Below, in pieces: positions 8,646 to 16,788 of a DNA stretch of 64,000 nt. Both the position numbers and the translations under genes were made by a program. Within the stretch, counting starts at the first letter, position 1, and every line of letters begins with the position of its first letter. The stretch spans positions 1-64,000 of the forward strand of contig JACKAG010000006.1 of the NCBI GenBank assembly GCA_020635195.1, read 5' to 3'. The notes under the pieces were generated by a model. The model made no database searches and was not told the origin of the DNA. It saw only the letters and a list, made by a program, of their open reading frames with translations. Source of the DNA: Deltaproteobacteria bacterium (GTDB lineage Bacteria; Bdellovibrionota_B; Oligoflexia; Oligoflexales; Bog-1112).

Positions 8646-11224
8646 GATAAATCCTTTCCAAAAGGGTGATGCTTTGCCATATATTCGAGTGCAGTCGAAG
8701 GAGTATAGCCTTTTTTCATGGTGAGTCTGTCGTAGAGCTTTTTCTGATGATCATCTGTTGTGATCAGTGCATCCAGCAAGGGAGTCAGGGGAAGGAAGAC
8801 ACTGCCACGATATCCATGACCTGTTCTGGATCTGATATATGCAGCGCTTCTTTTTAAGTGTTTTTCGAGTTTAAGTGAGGCAATAATCTGCCACTCGGCT
8901 TCTGTAAACTGATCGCCCCAGGCTTCTTTTGCAAGGCTGACCATGTCTCCCATCGGCAAAAAGATCTTCTGACTGGCATTACTCCACAGATCCTGCCCGA
9001 CTTCAGTACAGTAGTCCCTGACCGAGTTGGTCACTGCCACAACAAAGGTATTGGTTTTGGGTCCGCTTTTAATGATGTCTGCTGCAAATGCGGACATATA
9101 TTCTGCTGCCTTACCGCCACCTCTGACCAGAAGACCGAATTCCTCAAAGATCACCATTTTCGGAACACTGCGGTCCCCGTAATTATAAGAGATATCTCTT
9201 TTGATTCTGGTGGCTGCAATCTGCGTCGCCAGAATCTGATCCGCTTCTTTGGTTTTATCGGTGGCACCAAGGTCATAGATCACCACTCTGGTGGTAGGAG
9301 AAATGGGCTCTTTTCTCTCCCATGCCGAAAAGATGTAACCAAACTTGCCACCTTCAGAGAGGCCAAGCCCCCACTTGACCAGATCGGATTTCGCCTCTTC
9401 AAGATTTTTGACATGGTCTGATTTCAGCACCTGACAGGCTTCGTCAAATTCATTTTTGACATCCTGCCAGACCGGATGTGGATGAACCCCGCAGAGGCTT
9501 CCGGACTGTCCGGCAGCCTCTGCGGTTTTTCTGTGAGTTTTGTATGCCCTTGCCAGAGATTGTTTCAGAATTTCTTCGTGAGTCGAATCGAAACTGATGT
9601 TTGAATTGGCAAGATGAAGGGCTGTGACAATGATATTAAACAGCCTGCTCATTTCGGCACTGTCCTGACTGTCAACACCAGCAAAGGGGCTGAAGGGATC
9701 TTCAAGAAGGGCCTCAATCGAAAAATCGATAATGCGCCCCCCTGCAATATCAGAAGACTTTTTGTATGAGGTCCGGGCATCAATGCCTCTGACAATTCCA
9801 TTCTGGGTTTCCAGAAACTCACACATCCAGACACTGGTCCACGAGCTTTTGCCTTTTCTGGCCTGCCCAAGGATCGCGGCAGTTCTCAGCTCAAAGCCTG
9901 TAAAGGGGCTGAAGCAGGTCGGTGTTCCGCAGCGTGAGATCAGCCATCTTGTCCCTTCGAGAGCTGAAGGACCATCGTAAACCGGCCAGAACGAGGCTGC
10001 ATCTTCAAGGCGAACTTCCCGGGTTGCACCTTTGACCTTATGCCACTCTTTTCTGAGGTTCAGAGGAAGAGAGCACGAGATCATATGAACAGGAATTTCT
10101 TCTTCTTTCAGCATTCTTGCGCTGAGAAAATTGGTTGCATGGCTTCTGATCTGTGATTCATGAGCTTCTGTAGCATTGTAGACCAGAAGCCTCAGCGACT
10201 GGGTCCCGAAGGGGCGGGAATAACTGACAGACTGCTCAAAATCTTCATAGTCACGGACTTTTTCCTGACCATTGCCAGCCCATGCATACCAGACTTTAGC
10301 AACATTAAAAGATGATCGAGCCTGAAATGATCCGTCCGTAAAACACCAGACCATATCCCAGTTTTTAACAGGAAGCGCATCCATAAAATGGCGCAGAAGT
10401 CCGAAAGCAAAGTTCCCTGGCTCTGTCGCATTGTGAAGAATAAATGCCTTGATACTTTTTTCATCCCAGTAAAGACCGTCTTTTTTCCTTATCAGAGGAG
10501 GATTGTAGATGGCCTTATGAATGTCTGTGCTTTCCGGATAAACTTTCTGCTTTGTTCCGCAATGAAGAATATCCTGTATGTATCCGATAAGCTCTTCAGA
10601 GGACAGCCTTCGTAAGGGAAATCCACTTTGCATCTGAAGTTCAAAAGATCGTATTTTTTCAAGGAACTCTCTTTTTGATGCTTCAAAAATATGGTCCAGC
10701 TCTTTTATCTGTTTTTTTTCCGGAACAAAATATGCGATAGCCGAACGAAGGATACTTGTCAGAGCGGTTTTTCGTTCCGGGTTCCAGTGAACCGCCAGAT
10801 AAAATTTTCTTCTGACCGGCCTGATCATCTTAAAAAGATCTTTTTCATACTGATCCAGGATTTTTCCTGTCGCTGAATCCGAGTAAACGACCGGGTTTCC
10901 TGCTATCATTTTTTCGGGAGCTTCTGCACTTTCTCTCTGGCTACAGTAAATCTGAATTGTGATGTTCCCCTGGCCATCCGGAATCCCACGGGAAAGCTCT
11001 CTTAATGCCTTAAAAATGAAAGAAAAGTCAGAAACAAGCCCGTCTGATCCGTTAAGGTTTTTGGGCTCGTCATAAATCCCGGGAAATTCCCAGACTATGC
11101 CAAGTCCTCCCTCCTGAGTCAGGAAAATATGATCTCCCATATCTTCTCTGATCGTCAGATGCCTTTCTGCAAAGGAGTCAGGAATATTATGAAACGGCTT
11201 ACTATCCCGGAGCGTATTTTTCAT
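8642..11224 (-). CDS. traC: TraC/VirB4-family secretion ATPase
   Basis: An 860-residue cytoplasmic/inner-membrane ATPase essential for pilus assembly in type IV secretion systems. Walker A GQARKGKS is at residues 453-460 and Walker B MVIFEEFG at about 690-697, with the N-terminal VirB4-like region before them. The length matches F TraC (about 875). It sits downstream of the TraV-like lipoprotein, the traV-traC order seen in F. It is the best-supported member of the cluster and marks the locus as a genuine type IV secretion system rather than a set of unrelated membrane proteins. Confidence 0.85.
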   Translation of the reverse strand: MKNTLRDSKPFHNIPDSFAERHLTIREDMGDHIFLTQEGGLGIVWEFPGIYDEPKNLNGSDGLVSDFSFIFKALRELSRGIPDGQGNITIQIYCSQRESAEAPEKMIAGNPVVYSDSATGKILDQYEKDLFKMIRPVRRKFYLAVHWNPERKTALTSILRSAIAYFVPEKKQIKELDHIFEASKREFLEKIRSFELQMQSGFPLRRLSSEELIGYIQDILHCGTKQKVYPESTDIHKAIYNPPLIRKKDGLYWDEKSIKAFILHNATEPGNFAFGLLRHFMDALPVKNWDMVWCFTDGSFQARSSFNVAKVWYAWAGNGQEKVRDYEDFEQSVSYSRPFGTQSLRLLVYNATEAHESQIRSHATNFLSARMLKEEEIPVHMISCSLPLNLRKEWHKVKGATREVRLEDAASFWPVYDGPSALEGTRWLISRCGTPTCFSPFTGFELRTAAILGQARKGKSSWTSVWMCEFLETQNGIVRGIDARTSYKKSSDIAGGRIIDFSIEALLEDPFSPFAGVDSQDSAEMSRLFNIIVTALHLANSNISFDSTHEEILKQSLARAYKTHRKTAEAAGQSGSLCGVHPHPVWQDVKNEFDEACQVLKSDHVKNLEEAKSDLVKWGLGLSEGGKFGYIFSAWERKEPISPTTRVVIYDLGATDKTKEADQILATQIAATRIKRDISYNYGDRSVPKMVIFEEFGLLVRGGGKAAEYMSAFAADIIKSGPKTNTFVVAVTNSVRDYCTEVGQDLWSNASQKIFLPMGDMVSLAKEAWGDQFTEAEWQIIASLKLEKHLKRSAAYIRSRTGHGYRGSVFLPLTPLLDALITTDDHQKKLYDRLTMKKGYTPSTALEYMAKHHPFGKDLS

Positions 11225-11263
11225 CAGCTCAGCTGCCTTTATCCTTTGTTATGATCAGATGAT

Positions 11264-11638
11264 TCAGCTGTTTTCACTTCCTGCCTTCTGATCTTCTGTT
11301 CCTGTTTTTATGTCTTTTTCATGATCATTTCGCAAAAAATTTTTCTGAAGAATCTGATGATAATCAAGATTCTCTCTTCCCAGATAAAAATAGACAGGCC
11401 CTCCGAGCCAGATATCACCACCCGGAGTAATCCGCCCATAAGACCAGCCCCTGATATGAACCGGACGACCCTTGCCTATATCTGTACTGCCATAGTCCTG
11501 ACGGCCTTCTTTGTCTTTGTATTCCTCAAGGCCCGCGGAAAGCTGAGGACTTCCTTCAGGTGGAGTCTGACAGGAGCTTAAACCTGCTAAAGCGATCAGC
11601 ATGGCGACCAGGACTTTTTGCTTCATCATAGCTGTCAT
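11264..11638 (-). CDS. TraV-like (VirB7-role) lipoprotein, tentative
   Basis: A 124-residue lipoprotein with lipobox LSSC near residue 23. After a short linker comes a segment RPVHIRGWSYGRITPGGDIW then VYFYLGRENL, similar in layout to the C-terminal strand region of TraV, where a tryptophan/proline turn precedes a short beta hairpin. TraV anchors the TraK/TraB core complex in the outer membrane. The position directly before traC also matches F. The first ATG overlaps the upstream stop as ATGA; starts at 11629 or 11626 are also possible. The charged C-terminus (DHEKDIKTGTEDQK) is unassigned. Confidence 0.5.
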   Translation of the reverse strand: MTAMMKQKVLVAMLIALAGLSSCQTPPEGSPQLSAGLEEYKDKEGRQDYGSTDIGKGRPVHIRGWSYGRITPGGDIWLGGPVYFYLGRENLDYHQILQKNFLRNDHEKDIKTGTEDQKAGSENS

Positions 11639-12102
11639 TTCTTTTTCTCTTCTTTTTCCAGTTTATGAACAAATTCCACAACTCCGCCGGATCTGTCCGC
11701 GGCCATCTTTTCTTCTACATACTTACGTGGATACTTAAAATCATGGTGAGTTTTCAACAGGACGAGTCCTTCATAGGACGGACTTATGCCCTCTTTGTGA
11801 TTTTTATCAGAGACAACGGCATCAATATCATAAGAAGGTCCACAACTGATCCTTTGTACAAAGCCATGCTTTCTATAGTCATTCCAGTTAAACGCAAAGC
11901 GAGCCCTGACCATACATGGCCTGATCCGGATAGCCTCTCCGTCAGTCCAGAAGTGGCTCAGACTGATTTCATCAGAATCTTTCTTCAGAAGCCCTATCAG
12001 ATAAGATTCTTCCGGAATATGAATGGACTCATTGCAATTCTGACCATCTCCACAGCCACTCAGAAGCGACAAAAGGGCTAAGATCTGTAAAAAGCTCTTC
12101 AT
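11635..12102 (-). CDS. Small predicted lipoprotein between traB and the TraV-like gene
   Basis: A 155-residue protein with a lipobox LSGC near residue 17 and three further cysteines, ending in a Lys/Glu-rich tail. I do not recognise the family. Its ATG overlaps the traB stop (ATGA), and its own stop overlaps the next start, so it is embedded in a translationally coupled string of core-complex genes. F plasmids carry traP, trbD and trbG between traB and traV, so an accessory protein here is not surprising. A role at the outer membrane is inferred only from the lipobox and the context. Confidence 0.65.
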   Translation of the reverse strand: MKSFLQILALLSLLSGCGDGQNCNESIHIPEESYLIGLLKKDSDEISLSHFWTDGEAIRIRPCMVRARFAFNWNDYRKHGFVQRISCGPSYDIDAVVSDKNHKEGISPSYEGLVLLKTHHDFKYPRKYVEEKMAADRSGGVVEFVHKLEKEEKKK

Positions 12103-13247
12103 GTGATCTCACCTTTCATCTTTCCGTTTGAATTTGTCTTTTTCATCATCTTTTTCAGGTAATCTGTCGGGATTCTTTCTCCAAAAAATTCTTCAGGAAT
12201 CATCATATTGCCTTTAATTCCCATAAAGACTTTGGTTCCGGTTGGTACGGCAATTTTCGGCGACAGGGACATATAATAGTCAACCCACCAGTTCATCATT
12301 TTTCCCATGGATCCGCTCAGAGATTTTCCGGCAATATATTTTGCTTCATCACCAGTCACATTAGAGACACTTGTCGGATTTTCTATCCCCCTGATCTCTG
12401 TTTTCACCTGAAACTGAGCCATCGCTTCACCGAAAGCCCTCAGACCACTGTTAATAAAATCAAGAAACATCGCTGAATCTTTGCCATAAAAGACTGTTTC
12501 TCCTTTCACGCCCATGTACTCGTCTGATCCGTCGATAATTTTTGCTTCACCGTCAACGGTGAAATCCCTGCCAGACTCCGACATACAGGTAATTTTTTCT
12601 GCCGAACCTTTGATCCTCTTCGTCGCTTCATCTCCCGTCACACTGGCCCACATCCGGCATCCGGACATTTCCACCACAGATCCGTTTGGCCCGATAAACG
12701 CATAATCCAGCTGAATCAGAACGTCTTCAGGATGCTGCGAGACTTCGACACCACTGAGCAGGGTTCCCATTGCGACGGAGCCATTCGGAAGGCTGACCAT
12801 TTTCCGGTAAGAATCATTTCCGATATATTTCAGGTTCTGATGGATAATCCTCATTCCTGAAGGAAACCTGACAGGCTCTTCTCTGGTCACAGGTTGACGG
12901 ATTTTCCTGGGCGCAGCGAATGAACGTTTGTGTCCCGGCTCTTTTATCTTTGTTCCTGTTCCCTGTACGGGCTGCACAGGCGAGACTGAGGCAGTCCTGA
13001 CGGGGGCACTCTCTGCTCCTGGGGCAATGGTCTTTACTGTACTTTCACGAAGAATCCTTCTCGAATTTTCTATAAAATCATCAATATTGACATCACTCAG
13101 ATCCAGATGAGGAATCACCTGATCTCCCGGAATATAGGGACTGTTCATCGATCCTGAAATCACCTTATCCCCGGGAAGAGTCGAGTCCGATGGCGTCGCA
13201 CTTATGTACGAAGAGTTCAGCAATATAAAAAGGAACACTCGTTTCAT
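12099..13247 (-). CDS. traB: TraB/VirB10-family core-complex protein
   Basis: A 382-residue protein with the TraB/VirB10 beta-barrel domain at about residues 130-350. Recognisable features are VQLDYAFIGPNGSVVEMSGC-like strands, the CRMWASVTGDEATKRIKG stretch matching the G-D-x-x-x-x-R-I block of TraB, a conserved cysteine pair (SGCRMW, ITCMSES) and the later PTGTKVFM strand. VirB10-type proteins span the periplasm and link the inner-membrane ATPases to the outer-membrane core. The N-terminus looks like a cleavable signal followed by a Pro/Thr-rich linker rather than the usual cytoplasmic domain plus membrane anchor, which is unusual for the family. It overlaps traK by ATGA. Confidence 0.8.
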   Translation of the reverse strand: MKRVFLFILLNSSYISATPSDSTLPGDKVISGSMNSPYIPGDQVIPHLDLSDVNIDDFIENSRRILRESTVKTIAPGAESAPVRTASVSPVQPVQGTGTKIKEPGHKRSFAAPRKIRQPVTREEPVRFPSGMRIIHQNLKYIGNDSYRKMVSLPNGSVAMGTLLSGVEVSQHPEDVLIQLDYAFIGPNGSVVEMSGCRMWASVTGDEATKRIKGSAEKITCMSESGRDFTVDGEAKIIDGSDEYMGVKGETVFYGKDSAMFLDFINSGLRAFGEAMAQFQVKTEIRGIENPTSVSNVTGDEAKYIAGKSLSGSMGKMMNWWVDYYMSLSPKIAVPTGTKVFMGIKGNMMIPEEFFGERIPTDYLKKMMKKTNSNGKMKGEIT

Positions 13248-14083
13248 GGAAGCATCTCCAGAACATCTGTCGTGCTCAGCTTCACATGCCCCATCAGATA
13301 AATATAAAAGCTCTCTCCTGAATTAAGGTGCAGAGGGTGCTGCGCGTAGCCAGAAGACTTTTTTGCTGCGGAATAAATCAGATGTCCGGGAGTAGCATTG
13401 AAACTTTCCGGCATTGTAAAAGGAGTCAGGCTATAACCCTGCACCCTCCAGACGGTAAAGTTTTGTCCATCTGTTGCAGCATACTGGATAATATATCTGG
13501 CTTTTGCCGTGTCTTTTCCCTTCTGAATAAGTCCCCAGTTCGGTGTCATGTCACTGAGAAAACTCAGTGTGCCACCTTTAATTAATTCTCTGAATATATT
13601 CGAATAATTCTCATCTTTCATCATGGGAATATGGCTGCTGCTCTGTTTCTTAAGGGGCCTGAAATCTATGCCTGGCAGGGTGATATCAGGATTGGTTGAA
13701 ATTTTCAGATGAATCACATCATTATCAGCAAGTCTTATAATACATGATGCTGACTGAAGCTTTTTTACAGGAATAAGTTTCATCAGTCTGGCTGTAGAAT
13801 CGGCCTCTTTTGCTTTTATTTTCTCAGCTTCCTTCTTATCATTTTGCATGATTCTGAGGGTTGCCTGATCATAGTCAGACAGATTTTCAACCTTCTCAAG
13901 ACTGATCACATCAGATGGATTGCAGCTATATGCATAAGCAGGGGCCGGAAACGAAAGCATGGTCTGCTCGAAGGAATTCACCTCAACAGAAACCGGATCA
14001 TTGCCATAATAGACCGTCTTCTGAGCCCGTGCTATCCCTGATTCCAGAAGTAAAAGTAAGGATAATAAGACAAGTTTAAACAT
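13244..14083 (-). CDS. traK: TraK/VirB9-family core-complex protein
   Basis: A 279-residue secreted protein (signal MFKLVLLSLLLLLESGIARA) with beta-rich content, located between traE and traB exactly as in the F order traL-traE-traK-traB. TraK corresponds to VirB9 and forms the outer-membrane core ring with TraV and TraB. Two cysteines (SCNPSDV, ASCIIR) lie in the N-terminal half. The C-terminal VWRVQGYSLTPF and FYIYLMGHVKLS strands are plausible TraV/TraB contact regions. F TraK is about 240 residues. Its ATG overlaps the end of traE by eight bases. Assignment relies on synteny as much as on similarity. Confidence 0.65.
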   Translation of the reverse strand: MFKLVLLSLLLLLESGIARAQKTVYYGNDPVSVEVNSFEQTMLSFPAPAYAYSCNPSDVISLEKVENLSDYDQATLRIMQNDKKEAEKIKAKEADSTARLMKLIPVKKLQSASCIIRLADNDVIHLKISTNPDITLPGIDFRPLKKQSSSHIPMMKDENYSNIFRELIKGGTLSFLSDMTPNWGLIQKGKDTAKARYIIQYAATDGQNFTVWRVQGYSLTPFTMPESFNATPGHLIYSAAKKSSGYAQHPLHLNSGESFYIYLMGHVKLSTTDVLEMLP

Positions 14084-14804
14084 CTTTTATACTCCCGTTT
14101 TTGGCTGCGGACATCAGCTGCTGCATTTCCTGCTTATTTCCTACCACCAGTCGTGTCACTTTTAAGGCATAGGGGTTTTGTTTGGTCGGATACACGTCTT
14201 TTGCCAGAAGAAAATAAGTTTTTTCTTCTGTTTTATAGGGCTGGTTGTGACCAATATAAATCGTAGATCTTCCTGAAACCAGAGCGCAGGCTCTTGCAAT
14301 CGCTCCACACCAGGTAAATTCTCCTGCAATTTTTTTTGCTTTCTTTTCGTAACCATTATGATCTGAATAGTCCCATTTCCATATGGAAACCATACTTTTT
14401 TCTCTGGCGATCCTGAAACGGTCAGAGGAGATCAGATCGGCCTTACTTTTAGTTTCCAGAAGATGGCTATAAAAATCATGAAAGATCTGATGATAACTGT
14501 CTTCCATATTTTCGTAGGTCCAGCTTTCCAGATGGCTGATCACATGGGTTGTCAACCCTTTGACATAATCATCTGAAACCATCGAGCCTCTTTCGATTTC
14601 TTCTCTGGCAGTCACTGCCGGAGTCAGAATAACTCGTGCAGTGGTCAGAGCTTTTTCCAGCTTCATGTCGAGTGTCATATAATTCTCAGCAATCCTGCTA
14701 CTGTTGTAGTGGCTGTACGCCAGGAGGACAACGAGAATAATATTTAGTGAAAACGAGATATTTCGGTCTACATAGAGTTTTTTAATCCGGTCTGTATATT
14801 TCAC
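14076..14804 (-). CDS. traE: TraE/VirB8-like inner membrane scaffold protein
   Basis: With the GTG start at 14804 (AGGAG nine bases upstream, eight bases past the traL stop) the protein is 242 residues: a short cytoplasmic tail, one membrane span (about residues 17-35, ISFSLNIILVVLLAYS) and a periplasmic domain. This is the TraE/VirB8 architecture; F TraE is 188 residues. VirB8-type proteins are assembly nuclei at the inner membrane. A longer frame open to 14954 would overlap traL by 145 bp and was rejected. The C-terminal 80 residues (TYFLLAKDVYPTKQNPYAL region) extend beyond the F protein. Confidence 0.65.
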   Translation of the reverse strand: MKYTDRIKKLYVDRNISFSLNIILVVLLAYSHYNSSRIAENYMTLDMKLEKALTTARVILTPAVTAREEIERGSMVSDDYVKGLTTHVISHLESWTYENMEDSYHQIFHDFYSHLLETKSKADLISSDRFRIAREKSMVSIWKWDYSDHNGYEKKAKKIAGEFTWCGAIARACALVSGRSTIYIGHNQPYKTEEKTYFLLAKDVYPTKQNPYALKVTRLVVGNKQEMQQLMSAAKNGSIKDV

Positions 14805-14809
14805 TTTCG

Positions 14810-15127
14810 TCAGCTCCTGTAAGATTCCTGGGTTGCTCTTATTCCACTCAGATGCGGAAATAAATTCTGCATGAACGGGACCCTCCAGACGAGCTTCAGA
14901 AAGGACTGATTCAGTGTGATGTGTTTTTGCCGGAGAGCCCGTGTGTTGCTCCACTGAAAAAAGGAAAAAAGAAGCATCACGAAAACAAAGCCCACCATCA
15001 CATCAGAGACACAGAAAATAAGTGATCCGGCTCCAAGAAGCATCTGATAGTCTTTAAGACCTGCAAACACGATTTCATGATCGACACAACGCAGGCGAAA
15101 TCCTTCCTGCTCTGTATAATCGTACAT
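14810..15127 (-). CDS. traL: TraL/VirB3-like inner membrane protein
   Basis: A 105-residue protein with a hydrophobic centre (about residues 30-60) formed by one or two close membrane segments, an Arg/Lys-rich cytoplasmic loop, and a C-terminal VWRVPFMQNLFPH segment that mirrors the YWYxP...F pattern of TraL. F TraL is 91 residues and acts next to TraE in pilus assembly. It lies just downstream of the two pilin-like genes and upstream of traE, matching the traA-traL-traE order in F. Confidence 0.65.
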   Translation of the reverse strand: MYDYTEQEGFRLRCVDHEIVFAGLKDYQMLLGAGSLIFCVSDVMVGFVFVMLLFSFFQWSNTRALRQKHITLNQSFLKLVWRVPFMQNLFPHLSGIRATQESYRS

Positions 15128-15147
15128 CTGGATGAATTTCTCCGATA

Positions 15148-15477
15148 TTATCCGCTGATTGAGCTGACGATTTTCAGGGCTCCGGCAGCAAGAAGGCCAC
15201 CAAGAAAGACCATAAGCGCCATAACATACTGAGCCCGGACCAACATAATGGCAGCAAAGAGCAGAAGGCCGACGGCAACCACCATAGGCGCCGTCTCCAT
15301 AAACCAGTTAGCGGAGGCCACGACTTCCGTCACATGGCTACTGTTTTTTAAGGTACCGCTTGGTGCACTGATCGTAGCTCGCGTGCTGTCATGGTCGCAA
15401 AAAGCAGGAACCGCACTGAAGATTGATGCAAGTACTGCCAGGACATAACACAGCCGGATGATGTTTCTTCGCAGCAT
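15148..15477 (-). CDS. VirB2/TraA-type pilin candidate (second of two)
   Basis: With the ATG at 15477 (perfect AAGGAG seven bases upstream) the product is 109 residues: a signal peptide ending near VPAFC, a short polar stretch, and two hydrophobic helices (APMVVAVGLLLFAAIMLVRA and VMALMVFLGGLLAAGALKIV) joined by a small turn. This is the VirB2/TraA pilin layout, and the gene precedes traL as traA does in F. A longer frame open to 15651 overlaps the neighbouring pilin gene and was rejected because the ribosome site and signal peptide both support the shorter form. Confidence 0.65.
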   Translation of the reverse strand: MLRRNIIRLCYVLAVLASIFSAVPAFCDHDSTRATISAPSGTLKNSSHVTEVVASANWFMETAPMVVAVGLLLFAAIMLVRAQYVMALMVFLGGLLAAGALKIVSSISG

Positions 15478-15491
15478 TTTCTGACTCCTTA

Positions 15492-15752
15492 TCAGTAGAA
15501 AAAAACAGGTGCTATTTTTGGTGAGAGGCCGACAATCAGACTCACAAAAAATAAGCTTAATGAATGAACGAACTGCCCTCTGCAAATCAGAACTGCCGCT
15601 GTCAGAATTCCGATGACAGATGCGACAGAGCACGCACTTTCGGCAAACCACAGAAGTGAATGCATTGTATCCGTTACATGAGGACCCAGTGATCTCAGAA
15701 CTTCATCCTCATCGAGAGCAAAAGAACTCGCAGCAAAAAGCAGGGGCATCAT
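15492..15752 (-). CDS. VirB2-like small membrane protein (first of two tandem pilin candidates)
   Basis: An 86-residue protein with a very short N-terminal hydrophobic leader (MMPLLFAASSFA) and two hydrophobic helices (SACSVASVIGILTAAVLIC and SLSLFFVSLIVGLSPKIAPV) around an Arg-Gly turn (CRGQF). The turn matches the VRAQY turn of the next gene's product, so the two look like paralogous pilin-like proteins. AAAGGA precedes the ATG, which overlaps the stop of the upstream TraF-like gene. It could be the major pilin, a minor pilin, or a TrbC/VirB2-like component; the sequence does not decide. Confidence 0.6.
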   Translation of the reverse strand: MMPLLFAASSFALDEDEVLRSLGPHVTDTMHSLLWFAESACSVASVIGILTAAVLICRGQFVHSLSLFFVSLIVGLSPKIAPVFFY

Positions 15753-16519
15753 AATCTTTCCTTTGTGTCTTTTCTCATTCTGACAAGTTTTAAGGATGCT
15801 TCTGTCAGGCTTTTTTTACTCTGAGCTCCGCTTAATCTGACAACACGATTGTGGAGACGGTCGGCAATCACAACAACAGGCACCACACCATCAGGAGCAT
15901 AGTCTTTCAGAGTTTCTGGTGATGCATGCTTCGACTCGGGCAAACCTTTCCAGTGATACAGAGCCGAAGACGTTGCCTGCAACGGAATGACATTGTTAAA
16001 ATCTCTGATCTCTTCTGCTGTTCGCTGACTGGCATGACATTCTGCTCTGAAGATGAAAAAGTAGGTCAGCGATTTCATCACATCTTTGAACAATTTGTTA
16101 AGCTGTTCATATTCCGGATAGTCGGATGAAACCATATGATAACGGTCTTTCATCTTTCCTTCCCGAACCAGATCCTTCTGAGCCTTCGATGTCAGACTCA
16201 ATACTTCTTCTGCGATTTCTGCTTTTTTTTCCATTCTCAGAAGCCAGTTTCTGGCATCTTCCGGCCTTCTGTGTTTCAGGAGCAACAGAAATCCTTCGTC
16301 AGGAATGTGATTGCCCTCCTTCCAGAAATCGTCTGTGGAAGGGTCCAGAAGCCTCTTCCATCTCTCATCTGCTTTCACTGTCTGTGTATCCACAGAGCTC
16401 CGCAATTCTGGTCGTCCGGACAAGTCTGCGTTGTCAGACGTGTTCCGTCTCGCTGAAACAGCAATCTCTGATATGCTCAGACAGCATAAAATAAAGGCAA
16501 TTTTGTATTCCGGACGCAT
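15749..16519 (-). CDS. TraF-like periplasmic thioredoxin-fold protein lacking a CXXC site (tentative)
   Basis: With the ATG at 16519 the product is 256 residues with a signal peptide (MRPEYKIAFILCCLSISEIA); a GTG seven codons upstream is an alternative. The C-terminal half runs LTYFFIFRAECHASQRTAEE, then a strand VIPLQATS, a charged loop and VPVVVIADRLHNRVVRLSG. This fits the thioredoxin-like fold of F-plasmid TraF (catalytic-like loop, then a VP turn before a strand). The first cysteine is present but the second is replaced (CHAS), so redox activity is not expected. TraF acts in pilus assembly. Here it is the first gene of the operon, a different position from F. Confidence 0.5.
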   Translation of the reverse strand: MRPEYKIAFILCCLSISEIAVSARRNTSDNADLSGRPELRSSVDTQTVKADERWKRLLDPSTDDFWKEGNHIPDEGFLLLLKHRRPEDARNWLLRMEKKAEIAEEVLSLTSKAQKDLVREGKMKDRYHMVSSDYPEYEQLNKLFKDVMKSLTYFFIFRAECHASQRTAEEIRDFNNVIPLQATSSALYHWKGLPESKHASPETLKDYAPDGVVPVVVIADRLHNRVVRLSGAQSKKSLTEASLKLVRMRKDTKERL

Positions 16520-16641
16520 TCGACAGGACCTGTCCTTCACATGAATGGCACATACTTTTAACGCACAGATCCTGTTCAGATATTTTCTTCAGAGGGAAAA
16601 ATCCGGCGATAAAACAAGCAGAGTTCTGATTTGTTTCTGGA

Positions 16642-16712
16642 TTGACTTGATTATTGACTGATGGCAATCTCGCTTTTGCTCAGGATATTGCTCAGTTCAT
16701 AATTCAGCTCAG
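16642..16712. promoter_or_regulatory. Repeat-containing regulatory region between the T4SS operon and its divergent HTH gene
   Basis: The roughly 270-bp gap between the operon's first start (16519) and the HTH start (16789) holds two sets of direct repeats. TTGACT occurs at 16642-16647 and 16654-16659 (12-bp period). GCTCAG occurs at 16678-16683, 16690-16695 and 16707-16712 (spacings 12 and 17). Repeats at near-helical spacing in a divergent promoter region are typical of regulator binding sites, and the adjacent HTH protein is the natural candidate. I could not identify a convincing -35/-10 pair for either direction. Confidence 0.35.
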
Positions 16713-16788
16713 ATCCAACATCAGCATTGATAGACCGCTCAAAAATGAAAGTCAAACGGAATTTTCATCATTTAAATGAGGTTTTTAA

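Noticed and set aside
14805..14954. N-terminal extension of traE
   Set aside because: It would overlap traL by 145 bp; the GTG at 14804 has AGGAG and fits the operon spacing.
15478..15651. N-terminal extension of the second pilin candidate
   Set aside because: It overlaps the other pilin gene and is replaced by an ATG with a perfect AAGGAG and a signal peptide.
16434..16667. 77-residue minus-strand frame at the start of the secretion operon
   Set aside because: It overlaps the TraF-like gene in another frame and the repeat-bearing regulatory region; no domain.
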